A stretch of DNA of 64,000 nt from Entoloma clypeatum (taxonomy: Eukaryota; Basidiomycota; Agaricomycetes; Agaricales; Entolomataceae): NCBI GenBank assembly GCA_963565915.1, contig OY751490.1:4092001-4156000 (forward strand). The letters are read 5' to 3'. Shown here piece by piece: positions 44,172 through 55,298 of the stretch. Positions within the stretch are counted from its first letter, which is position 1, and every line of letters begins with the position of its first letter. Made by a program: the position numbers and the translations under genes. The notes under the pieces were generated by a model. The model had not been told where the DNA came from. It saw only the letters and a program-made list of their open reading frames with translations, and ran no database searches.

Positions 44172-45239
44172 AAAACGAGCCCACAGATTGAAAATGGAAC
44201 AGCTGGATATATTTCATATTGAGATCAACTAACTACATAGGCTGAGAAGCTGTGAGTTCATGGTTGTAACGAAGACGTGGAAGTAACTTACAGCATTGGT
44301 GGATCAACAAGTCATAAAGCTGAACTGTTCAAGCAGAGGCATTCAAACACTAAACACCCTTGAATCCACATACCAGAGACTTTTATCAACGTATGGGATC
44401 TCTCAAAACATGTTCTACATACTACACCAAATGGTGGCAATGGAGGGCTCATGATGTGTGCTATACTCTCGAGACAGAGAGAAGCCAGTAACAGCAGGAA
44501 AGGCCAGTCAAACAAACTTACCATTTTCACACAAGAATGGATGGATACCAATGCAAGGGTTGAGGAAGTGGGCAGATATGACAGGCTGAGACACCCGCAT
44601 CGGGGCTGGTTGGACAGTTGGGAACAGACGTCAGCTCAATATTTTACTCAGGTTTTACTTAAGAGTCGAATAGCTGGCATTAGTAATATTCATTGATTGT
44701 TTGGCTACACCCTCTCCCGATCCCCATCACACCGGACATGACGGACAGGAAGTTGGACTGGCGGAAATGAATCTTCTGCTTCCTTTGATGGGATCGAGTT
44801 ATAACAATTGACGGTGGACTCTGCCGCGGTGACAGACATTCAGATCTCAATCAGGTAGGACCCTTGTCACATCAACCCTTGAACAAAGGTTCCCAAACAA
44901 GATTTGAGAAATTGTGATTGGCAGTTTTTTATGCAAGGCACTGTATATCAATCCCTCACATTTTCTGACAGAGCTCCTGCTACAAACTACCGAGAGTGAA
45001 AGTGTGTTTTTTTTTGTTTTGTTGTGAGTTTACATATTTACAATTGGAATGATACATGAACAAGAAGAGGTCGAGGCGGAAGCAGTGATGATACATGTAC
45101 ACAGATAAATGAGAAAAAGGGATAGCACAAGAAAATACCAGGACGGACGACAGAAACGAGAGGATACACACACACAAAAAAACCCAAGAAAACAATCAAG
45201 ACCGGAAGAGAAGAACAAGCAACGACAAGAAAAGCCCAC
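44172..45239. other. Stretch without recognisable genes
   Basis: Short frames only. Near 44936 the sequence atgcaaggcactgta resembles the end of a Tc1/mariner-like element (CAGTGCCTTGCAT in reverse), but no partner was found. The last about 250 bp are the downstream flank of the phosphatase gene on the minus strand. Confidence 0.5.
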
Positions 45240-48200
45240 TCAACGAAGGTACTTTTCATTGAGCCCATGCACCTCCTTCGAAAGGAACGGCCAGCTCAAC
45301 GTCCTCGCCAGCTCGCTCTTCAGCTTCTCCTCATCCTCACCAGCCCTCACCTTCGCAAGTTTGATCTCCCACCCACACAGATTATACAACAGCCTCATAT
45401 TCGGCTGTATAAGCACCGACAGCCTCCTCGACCGCACGATCAGATACGCATCCACCAGCGGCAGACCAAGATGTTTCATCACATATGCAATCTATAGCGA
45501 CACCGTCAATGAAAATAAAGAGAATCGCAAAAAAAGGAACGGAAAACAAAAAAAAAACTCACAGTAACAGTCGCGCTCCTCGACACCCCAACTCTACAGT
45601 GCACAAGCACTTGCCCACCCTCTATCCGTGCCTGATCAATCCAATCACATATCGGCTCCAACTGCGGCTCCAGGGTGTCAATCCCATCATCGCACACCCC
45701 CTTGATATCCAGCACCTTGATCCTCCCCTCGCGCTCCTCCAGCCACAGCGACCCCTGCCCCAAACCCTTCCCCGGCACATAATGCGCACCGGACGGAGAC
45801 CCATGCCTCCCAAACGGCAACGACGAGGACGTAAAATACCCTTGCTGCTGCTGGTGCTGGCCTCCTCCTCCCACATGGTGCGGAGGCGGGACAAGCGCAC
45901 ATTCACCTACCGACACCACATGCGTAATCCCGAGCGCATGCAGCATGTACGCGTTCGCCGCGTGATTCCTACCAAAAAAGGAGAAAACATCAGACCCAAC
46001 CAATCCACGAAATAAAAATAAAAAAACACACAAATTCCCAAGATACAAAAACGGCAACACCCTGCTCGGGAAACTCCCATCGAACCTCGGGTCATTGAAC
46101 CACGACTGATGATCCCCGCTGAACAAGCTCGGCAGCCAAGGGCTCGTGTTCGCCCTCGGACGCCCAACAAAACTGGGCTCCCTCTGCATGGATGGGATGA
46201 TCATCGACGCTGATTTTTCAGGCTGCTTCATCGACGACGGCGACGGTGAAATCTTTGGTAGCTGGCTGAACGAAACGGACTTGGCGGCGGGACGGCCCAT
46301 GGGCGGCTGCTGCTGTGGCGACGGCGAAGAGGATATGTTCGGGGCCGGGGGCGACAGCTTAGTCTGAGTCTGACCCTCTCCTTGCGTCTGAGCCTGTGCC
46401 TGCGAATGGGAATGCCTCCACCCAGTCATACTCCACCCACCCAACGACACCCGCTTCCCATTCGCATTCAAACCTCCTCCCTCCTCCTTCTCCCTCTCCA
46501 CCCTCTCTCTTTCTTTCTCCACCCTCTCCCTCTCCTTCTCCCTCTCCCTCTCCTTCTCAACCCTCTCTCGTTCTTTCTCAACCCTTTCCCTCTCCCTCTC
46601 CTCCCTCAACCTCCCCTCCACCCTCCTTAAAATCCCCAAATCCCCCTGATACACAAAAAAGCTCCGCCGCTTCACAACCTGCAACTCCAAATACGCCTCA
46701 GGCAGCCCTAGTCGCCCCATCCACATCAGCAGGCACAGCGCCAGCACGCTCGACTCCGTGTACCCATCCGCAGAGTATATCAGCACCTTCAGCGGGCGCG
46801 TCCGCGTGTTTGCCGGGACCACAACCGCCACAGACCCAGATACGTTTGAAGAAGAGGGGGAGGAAGGGTTGTTGTTATTGTTGTTATTGCTGTCGTTGCT
46901 GTTGCTGTTGCTGTTGTTACTGTTGTTACTGTTGTTATTGCTACTATTAGTATTGTTGTTGTTCGAATGAGGCGGGGGCGTGGACGACGGCGACCGTACA
47001 GCAGGCGCCGTAAACGATCTCAAGCGCAACGACGCATTCGGCGGACCCGCACTCTCCGCCGCCGCCGCCGTCGCAGACGGTATAAACCCCGTACCCGCAC
47101 CCGCACTCGCCGTCGACACCGGGAACGGCCGCATAAAGGACCATCTCCTCGGGCTTTCTCTCCCCGGAACACTACCCGCAGTCGCACTTTCCGAAGAAGG
47201 GGGGGAGGATGCCGCAGACGACGACGATGAAGACGACGAAGGCGGGGACTCAACAAGCGGCCCGGCCCCTTCCACCAAACACGATGTCGCAGCAGGAGTC
47301 GGAGAAGGTTGTGGTCCTGCCGAGGGCGGTGGTGGTGGCGTAGGGACCGGAAAACGCGGCCGATCCTCCAAGGGCCTCAACCACTTTTCCAAAAACCGGA
47401 TCACAGGCATCACACTCGCAACCGACACATGCGTGTTCGTCGGCGAGCTCGGGAACGGAAGGTGGATCACCGAATTCGCGTTGGGCGGGGGTCGGGGCGG
47501 GAGTGGCATGCTTCCATCTTGCCTTTCTCCTCTTTCACCAGCACTCAACACCCTCCCCACCCACTCCCGGTCCAGCATCGCAAGGTGCTCCTCCGCCGCC
47601 CTCAGATGCGCCAAACTCGGGAACGGCGCAAGGTCATGACACTCGATGCACACGTCGAACCCCTGCCCGCGCGCGGGGTCGTTTGTCGGGCGGTACGTGA
47701 ACGCGTCCGCCGGGTCTTCTTCGTGTTCGTGTGTCTTCTGCCCTTTCCCTTCTCCGTGTGCCTCCTCCCCTCCCCCTCCCCCTCGGTGGTGCCCCCGCGC
47801 ACGCTGCCGACTAACCCCACCCACCACCGGAACATCGTCCGCATTCCCCAAAAACACCTGCCCCACCTCTGGGACCCATGCCGTCGGGGACAGCGATCGT
47901 TCCAGCGCATCCCCCTTCTTCCTGCCATTCCCGTCCTGCCTCCCACTATGCTTAATCCCACCCTTCCGCTCCTCCTCCTCCCCACCCAAAAAAAGAGCCA
48001 CAATCTCCGAAGCCTTCGTCAAATCCCGCATCTCCTCCTTCTCCCTCTGTGCAAAATCGACCGTGTTCGGCGCCAACACCACTCCGTCGTCGTCGTCCTC
48101 ATCATCATCATCCCGATCGTGTTTTCTTTCCACCTTATCCACGTCAACATCCATCCCCTCACCACCACCCACAACATCCACACGAGCAACATCCACATCC

Positions 48201-50552
48201 ATATCAACCAAATGCCCATCCGACCGATCCGTATGCGCACGTGTCACCCCACCGCCCCCATTCCCGCCCGGAACACCGCTGCACACCCGAACAAGAAGAT
48301 GAGGGACTCCACCTCCACCACCTGCCTTCATCTTTCTTCTGGTCTTCACAGCACCGATACCTCCCTCAAACCCAGACCCAGCAGACCCAGACCCAGCAGA
48401 ACCAGAAGACGACGACAAGGACAACCCCCTCATCCCTTCCTCATCCGCATCCAACAAAAACACATTATACCTCACCAGATCCAGATCCAGATCCTCCCCC
48501 TCCCCCTCCCCCTGCTCCCCAAGCGGCCCATGTTGCAACAACCTCTCCGCCCTCTCCCTCCACTTCCGCCTCACAGCCTCTCTCACCCTCTTCGCAAGAC
48601 GCTGGGCGGCGGGCGACGGCCCGCGCGGGGAGTAGACGACAATGTCGCACAGTGTTGCGTATATCGGCTGTTTGAAGGGGAAGGGGCAAAAAAAAAAGGG
48701 GGGGGAGGAGAGGGTTCAGCATTGAATTTTTTTTTCTTTTCAAGAAGGCAAAGGAAGGAGAAAAGAGAAGCGGTGACAGAAATAATGGGGGGTATCAAGA
48801 AAAATCGAGAACGAAAAAAAAAAAAATTGACCTGAACAAAGGGGCAAAAAAAAAGGAAAAAAGGCAGGCAGGCCGGGAGGAAAGAAACGGGGGTCACCGC
48901 TCCAGCAAAAAGGTGACGATAGGAAACGGAAGGATATTGAAAACAGAGGGAGGTAGAAAAAGATGAAAGGAGAGGGGAGAGCAGAAGAAGGAAGGTGCGA
49001 CACCAAAAGAAAGTCGGTGGAGCGAAACGCATGAATAAAGGATAGAAAATAGAGACGGAGGAGGAATACAAAGACCGAAGGCAGAAAGATCAACCGGAAA
49101 AAGGATGAGTGAAGGGGGGAAAGACGAGTGGAGACCATTCAAGGAAGAGAACAAGGAAGGAAGGAAGGAAGGAAGGAAGGACAGAAACGAGGGATATAAG
49201 GGTTGGAAAGGGGGTGTATAATATAGTGACGAAAGAACGGGGAAAGGGTAAGAACGAAGGCGGCGAAGAGAGGGGGGGAAAAGGAACGCAGGAATAAGAA
49301 TGACGAAAAATGTTGTCGGAGGACAGACGAGGAAGGCAAGAAATGGGCACGACGGAAAGAAATGGTAAAGAAAAAGGAGGCCCCGAAGAAAGAATAAAAA
49401 CAAAAAAATCACGATACTCACAACTTGAATCCCAAAATTCCTCAACGAGATGCCTTCAGGCACACGGGCGGGCACGAACTCCCATCCCTCGTCTCCGTCC
49501 TCTCGATCTTGTCCCTTGTGTCCCGCGCCACGCCGAACGATCTCGCATGGGCGGAACGTGGACGTGAGGAGGGCCAGGGAGGGGTCGACCTGCTGCTGCT
49601 GTTGGTGTTGGTTTTGGTGTTTCGGCGTGGGTCGTTGTTGTCGTTGTGCTTGTTGTGGTTGATGTTGCGGGGCGGCAGGACTTGAAGAGGTCAGTCGATA
49701 CTTTTCGGAACGTGTAGAACTTGACACGTACCTTGTATTCGGGGGAAGGACGGATTCGCTGCGAACGAGAAACCATAAGCGCGGGTAGTAGTATAAAATG
49801 TAATAGAAGACACACCTTATAGGACGCTGAACAACCGGATGCATATGCGCGTCTTGTGCCGCTTGAGATTTCTTCTCCCCGTCCTCCGCAGGGACCACGA
49901 CGTCCGCCTCTCCATCTACATCCATGCTCACCAGGGCCTCCCCCTCCTGCGCAACAACACACACACCACACCCGTCCTCTCTCTCACTTACAACTTCCTC
50001 GTCCGACTCTGAATCGTCTTCCTCCTCATCCTCATCATCGTACTCGCTCCCCTCCGACAAGGCTTCATACTCCCGCCCGCCGCTCTCAACCTCCCCGAAC
50101 CCACCGTCCTTTTTCCGCCGGAGCACAGCGAGCTCGCGCGCATAGCGCAGCGGGTCGGCCTCGAGGTCCTCCTCGCACACGACCCAGATGAGCCCGCGGA
50201 AGCGGGGCGGCCGCGCTTTGTGCTTGCCGCGGGAGGTGGCGGAGGCGGGTGTCCAGCCTGGGATACATCATGAGTTTCGGGTCAGTTGGGAAGTCAACGT
50301 TGGGGGGGACATACCAGACCCGGTGGCAAAGAACATGTTCTGGCTCTCGTTGTCGGCCTCCAGGCCGTGGAGGAAGGGGAAGAGGACGCCGTCCGGGGGG
50401 TGGGAGAGGGTGTGCTTGAGGTGGAGGTCGGCAAAGGTGTGGAGCGGGAGGAGGCGCACGGGGTCCATTGTGTGGATGTGGTTGTTGGTTGGGGTGGGAA
50501 GGGAGTGGGGGAAGTCGGGGGGGTAGACGAGGCCGTACGTTGTCGTGGCCAT
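45240..50552 (-). CDS. PPS1: Pps1-like dual-specificity protein phosphatase
   Basis: Seven exons on the minus strand: 50315-50552, 49816-50257, 49732-49758, 49422-49680, 46032-48667, 45563-45968, 45240-45491. All introns are GT..AG, phases match, and the sum is 4260 nt (1419 residues). The C-terminal domain is a dual-specificity phosphatase: FLYLGNLNHAANAYMLHALG about residues 1194-1213, then VHCRVGVSRSATV with nucleophile Cys about 1325 and Arg about 1331. The remainder matches the fungal Pps1 type in wording (YATLCDIVVYSPRG; VLIYSADGYTESSVLAL). It also has an acidic stretch near 145-165, an Asn tract (about 890-925) and an Arg/Glu repeat (about 1005-1050). Yeast Pps1 removes phosphate from Tyr/Ser/Thr and affects S phase. 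The 27-nt third exon may instead be part of one longer intron; the frame is kept either way. Confidence 0.88.
46862..46965. repeat. Trinucleotide tract coding for poly-Asn
   Basis: Runs of gtt/att on the plus strand, that is AAC/AAT codons in the Pps1-like gene, giving about 34 mostly Asn and Ser residues. Likely length-variable. Confidence 0.85.
48668..49421 (-). other. Unusually long (754 bp) intron of the Pps1-like gene
   Basis: Donor GTGAGT, acceptor AAACAG, phase 0. On the gene strand it is almost purely pyrimidine-rich (C/T runs, a ccttccttccttccttcc tract near 49153-49178). All other introns of this gene are 50-75 nt. Frames in it encode only Phe/Leu/Pro/Ser-rich strings. Confidence 0.75.
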
Positions 50553-51262
50553 GCAGTGGTAGTGGTTGGTTGGTAGGTAGGGAGGAGGTGGTAGTGGTGG
50601 TGGTTGTAGTAGTAACCTCTAACCCCGCCAGTCTCAGATAACATTCAACGCCAGATCACGCGATCATGCACCCCAAAAATCTAAATTATTTATGACCCAA
50701 CGTTGATGTCCCGTTGACAGACGCGTCTTGTGCGCAAATCCCATGACTCTCCCGCCACAGCCCACGTCAAGCCCCCTCCACAATGGGGCAACGTCGACTC
50801 ACGAGCCTCGGTCACGCACACGACGTACATAGAAATGTACGGCATAAGTAATCGATTCAATTATGATCATGATCATCTCAATTCAATCCCCCACTTCCTT
50901 GGCACGTCACCCCTTCCCCGGAACTCACTTGACCCACACAGCCTAACCTCATCCTATCATCCTATTTATTTACTTCCAGCCGTCCCAAAATCGAAACAAC
51001 AATATGTATATGTATGATCACCACCGCCGCCACCACCACCACCCGGAAAATCGAAGTCAGCCCGCAGAACAAAAAAAGGTCGATTTGACTCCAACTCTGG
51101 CTGGACACCGCCGAGCCTGACGCGCTGACGGCACGATCCCCATCCGTCACTTCCGAGACCGCCGCCAAAATCGTGATTGAAGCAACATCAGCATTTCGGC
51201 ACTTTCAGCTTATAGCATCTTACAGCTTATGAAAGCAACCTTTACAGCTAATCGCAAAACTA
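50553..51262. other. Upstream region of the phosphatase gene
   Basis: No gene recognised. Holds the presumed promoter of the minus-strand phosphatase gene: a ccaccactaccacc-type tract (minus) next to the start codon, and cacc/gccacc repeats near 51020-51042. No TATA box was evident close to the start. Confidence 0.5.
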
Positions 51263-51978
51263 TGGCAACAGAACCTGGACTGCCCCCTTTTTGATTAGCG
51301 GCAGGGTCCATATTGATTGATGAAGGATCAGCCGACAAACATGCCGGCTGACTAATAACAAACAACGCGTCGTCTCCATCAATTGGCCTCATTGACCACA
51401 AAATCATGTATCTCGGGCCATCCAATGGGTGGATTGCTTTCATATTTTGTATCCTCAATCTCAATTAAATAATACATTATATGCATTTTACAAAAGAGCA
51501 ATGTTTATTTCAACTCATGTAGGTATATATCCTGCAACTGCCAAAAAGTGAAAAAAGCGCACCTTATATTGCACTACAACCAGAAGGCCTATACCTAATA
51601 TCTTTGTAGTCCTTATTTGAAACATAAATGAGGTGTGTCTTTTGTGAAAGGAATATGGCAGAAAATGTTTAGATGAACTGATCCAGCTATGTCTTCTGAT
51701 TGCCCCAAAAATAATGATGCACACTTCATATCATCAGAACTGTGGAACCATTGCCTCTCATATTCTGCCACTGTAGATAATATATATAGAAGATGTATTT
51801 CGCTGAAGGAATAAGTGAGAAAATGCCTAGATCTATTTCTAGAGGTATATGCTTTCAACCACCTGTATTTCCAAATATGCACCATATTCCAGCAAAGGCA
51901 TGGAGAATATCCCTCTGACCTTTAGACCCTCTTAGATTTGAAGTATATGAGATAATATTGACCAAAGGAATAAGGTGG
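51263..51978 (+). repeat. Left inverted-repeat arm
   Basis: About 716 bp, near-identical to the reverse complement of 52884-53420 where that is sequenced. Confidence 0.8.
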
Positions 51979-52883
51979 AGTATATATGTAGACTATTTTA
52001 TGAGAATTCTGTCCAGTCAAGTATTCTCCATCTACAATACACATCATGAAAGTGTTGGAAAGGGGCAAGAGAACAAATCTACCTCATATAAAAGACTCAT
52101 ATCAATCTTATGGAGTGAGAGAGGCTGGATGTTTGTGAATGATACAGGTGCCAACATGAGACAGTTTGCAAGTACCCATAGGCTAATACCTCAACTAATG
52201 TGTCCAACATCATATCTTGCAGTCAGCTGTCCACCCTCCACATAATTATGTGGAATCTTCTGTATATGCTAGATATGTGATCTCTCACCTCTTTCCAGCA
52301 ATCTGGTTATATGTATATAGTCCAATTCTGATAGATGGAGAGTACTTGTCTTGAGGAGAGCATCAGCAAATCTACACAAATCTTGTGACCTTGTCAGCTT
52401 GTCAAAGTGGCCAATGGACAGAACTCTGCAAAGGTGTTGTATAAGACACAGAATAATTTTGAGCTTTTAAATCTCATTCTATGAGTTGTCTTTTATAATG
52501 AAAAATGAAAAGTGAAGGGGATTTTACCAGATTTGCTTCACACGAGATCAGCACAACAATTTAGCCCTTGTGAGTCATCCAAAAGGTAATCCCTTATTCT
52601 GTGCATCAAATGGGATGTATTTGTGGCCTATCCAATAGCCCTGACCACATAGCATCCAAAACTGACTATAAGGAAGTTGTGGAAGCTGCCTTCTCTATAA
52701 TTGACAGTTTTACTCATGGGAGTTGGTGGCCAATCTTGTGGGGCTCATTGGATCGCAACTCAGATGCACTCGTTTTGGCTCGTTGATGCTCATATGAGCT
52801 CCCAGGAGTAAAATGTAGGTTCGCTGATGGATATGTAAGGACATACACTCATAAAGTAGTTTGCAGACATTATCCTCATTCCT

Positions 52884-53420
52884 TTGGTCAATATTATATA
52901 CTTCAAATCTAAGAGGGTCTAAAGGTCAGAGGGATATTCTCCATGCCTTTGCTGGAATATGTGCATATTTGGAAATACAGGTGGTTGAAAGCATATACCT
53001 CTAGAATAGATCTAGGCATTTTCTCACTTATTCCTTCAGTGAAATACATCNNNNNNNNNNNNNNNNNNNNNNNNNNNNNNNNNNNNNNNNNNNNNNNNNN
53101 NNNNNNNNNNNNNNNNNNNNNNNNNNNNNNNNNNNNNNNNNNNNNNNNNNNNNNNNNNNNNNNNNNNNNNNNNNNNNNNNNNNNNNNNNNNNNNNNNNNN
53201 NNNNNNNNNNNNNNNNNNNNNNNNNNNNNNNNNNNNNNNNNNNNNNNNNNCCACCCATTGGATGGCCCGAGATACATGATTTTGTGGTCAATGAGGCCAA
53301 TTGATGGAGACGACGCGTTGTTTGTTATTAGTCAGCCGGCATGTTTGTCGGCTGATCCTTCATCAATCAATATGGACCCTGCCGCTAATCAAAAAGGGGG
53401 CAGTCCAGGTTCTGTTGCCA
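52884..53420 (-). repeat. Right inverted-repeat arm with assembly gap
   Basis: Complement of the left arm. 537 positions including 200 N. From the left arm about 350 bp should fill the gap, more than the placeholder length. Confidence 0.75.
53051..53250. other. Assembly gap (200 N)
   Basis: Exactly 200 undetermined bases, a fixed-size placeholder, located inside the inverted repeat. Confidence 0.99.
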
Positions 53421-54084
53421 TACAAAATGATAGACCCAATTTCACTTTTTCGGTGCACAGGGACCGTGTTTAGTTGTGGAGCCGGGACAAATAAGGTATC
53501 CGCATTTGGCTGCCAGCGGAGTCAGGGTGTTGTGAGAGCACCTCGACATCACGATATGATGGTACCATAGACCTGCCAAACAGGTGTGGTATGGCAGCTC
53601 CATAGGCCTGGATTTGGCTCTAACCCACACACTGCCAATAATAACTCAAATAATCCTAGATTTAACTTATTAAGAAAACCCCCAAGATCATAAGCTCCCC
53701 ATCAGTTCTCTTTGCTCCGTTTGGAATGCGGCTGCCAGCCATCAGCGCTCTCTGCAATAAGTCCCCAGCCCATCATCCCGACCCATCTAATGCTCACCCG
53801 TCATTGAAGTGTTGCCAACTTCGCTCCCATGCCGCTCCCATCCATCAATCCCTTCTGAACGGCTCCTCCCCTCGTTAGATGGCCCTCCTGTTATATCCAT
53901 CTCCAAATCTCTGATCCACTCCGATATTCCTCTGACATTCCGGACATCCATTACCTCCGCATCTCCGCACATTGCCATCGTGCATTTCATATTCATAACT
54001 CCATGCCTTTATGCATTTCATATTCATATTCCCGTTTACTTATGCATCACCTTTTCCACATGGTCCATTGACTGACATCTCCGA

Positions 54085-54601
54085 TGTTCGTTACAGTCGC
54101 TGGCAACTTACGCCACAACTCCGGACCTACTCTGACCATCTCCGTAAAGTAATCTCACTTAGGTATTTAAGCTCGTACCATACCTGTAGTTCCTCAGTTC
54201 GAATATCAACAAAGTTCACTCCTCTACTCCCCATTCATGCCAGAGATCCTCGCTGTGGTACAATACGCCGACGACATCCTCATCTACTGCTCTTCCTCCA
54301 TCGTTACCCTTCAACGAGCTCAGTACTGTGTCCGAGTCACAACTCCGACGTCATCCGACCATTTCCACGTCAACATGTCTCTCACCGAGATCTTTCCGAG
54401 AGCCTCCGCACCTCTGACCTCTCCTCCGACCTCCTGAAATTGGGACACCTTATCCAACAAACGGCGGTGCAACACATACATTGAAGCCACGTCCCTCCCC
54501 TTCGTCATTTCTCTGCATTTCCGGAGTTCCGCTCCGGTCTCAGTCCTACGTCCAACCTCCGACGGACTCCGACGAATCTCCGACGTTTCACCTACTTAAC
54601 A
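54085..54601. repeat. Possible relic solo LTR related to family D
   Basis: Starts tgttcgttacagtcg and ends cctacttaaca. Its reverse complement begins TGTTAAGTAGG, followed by aacgtcggag as in the D LTR. It has tatttaag near 54163 and many CCGA words. No target duplication was found. The remainder of 53423-54651 holds no gene I recognise. Confidence 0.35.
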
Positions 54602-54651
54602 CCTCCAGTCCACTCCCACACCCTCCCCCCATCAAACCTGTCCATTGAACC

Positions 54652-55133
54652 TGTTAAGAACTGATCGACAAAAACGTCGGAGCTACGTCGGACGCGTCAG
54701 AGGGTCGGAGCGTGGTCGGAGCATGTGCGACGTAGGGGCAAGGACTTGGCTTCAACTTGTGTGTTGCGCCCTTGCCAATACATTGGTGTCCTTATTTCAG
54801 AGGATCAGAGGTCAGACTCAAGTTAAGAGTTGGAAAGAGGACGGGAGGTAAGATGTCGAATCTAAGTTGATATTCAAACTGAAGCTAATACATGATTCTA
54901 CATAAGTTTAAATACTATGTCGGAGGACGTGTGGCTTCGTCAGAGTCAGATAACAAGTGGCTGTTGGAGATTCTTAACATAAGTAAAATGGTTGGATGTA
55001 AGTAATGTACATAGTAACGAGATTCATAACAGTAAGTATGCATAATAAGTATTAGTCAAAATGTCAGAGGTGTCGGAGGTGTCGGAGGTGTCGGGATTGG
55101 TCGGAAATCATTGGAATTGATCGGAATGTAACA
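54652..55133 (-). repeat. 3' LTR of D1
   Basis: 482 bp with ends tgttaagaac and gaatgtaaca (plus strand). Contains three to four 9-bp gtgtcggag units near its internal end (55063-55096). Differences from the other LTR are almost all C/T or G/A changes at CpG. Confidence 0.9.
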
Positions 55134-55298
55134 GTATTTCCCCCTTAGGGCCGAACCCATGAGGCCTAAGGACCTAGGTGGTCGGTGTGCGTGAACTGCA
55201 TCATGTGATGCATTGGTTGAAAATACCGTCTGAGTGGTTCTTTCTTCTTGTTCCCCCATTCTCTTTCCGTTTCAAAACTCTTCCGAAAAAACCTCAAT

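Larger units (their letters stand above)
51263..53420. mobile_element. Non-autonomous DNA element with long inverted repeats, TA target site
   Basis: The left end TGGCAACAGAACCTGG at 51263 is mirrored at 53405-53420, and both ends are bordered by TA (51261-51262, 53421-53422). The arms match over at least 51263-51435 with 53256-53420 and 51784-51978 with 52884-53050; the part in between on the right is the N gap. The centre (51979-52883) has only short frames, no transposase motif. TA borders fit Tc1/mariner/pogo-like integration; the long arms resemble fold-back elements. Confidence 0.75.

Noticed and set aside
38860..44947. A single 6-kb DNA transposon between CAGTGCC at 38860 and its inverse at 44947
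   Set aside because: The ends agree only in the first eight or so bases (CAGTGCCTCACAAAAC against CAGTGCCTTGCATAAA), so they belong to different families or arise by chance.
47309..48835. 508-codon plus-strand frame opposite the phosphatase gene
   Set aside because: Low-complexity Pro/His/Thr/Arg composition that mirrors the low-complexity coding strand; the minus-strand frame carries the family motifs.
48894..49421. Open frame that continues from exon 4 of the phosphatase gene for about 176 codons
   Set aside because: It encodes only Phe/Leu/Pro/Ser-rich strings caused by a pyrimidine tract, and a GTGAGT donor, an acceptor at 48668 and matching phase show that it is an intron.
53036..53277. 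Frames that run through the N block
   Set aside because: They consist of undetermined codons and are not evidence of coding.
54237..54437. VQYADDILIY, which looks like a reverse transcriptase active site
   Set aside because: No other RT motifs in any frame nearby; the stretch lies in a probable relic LTR, so the match is likely chance.
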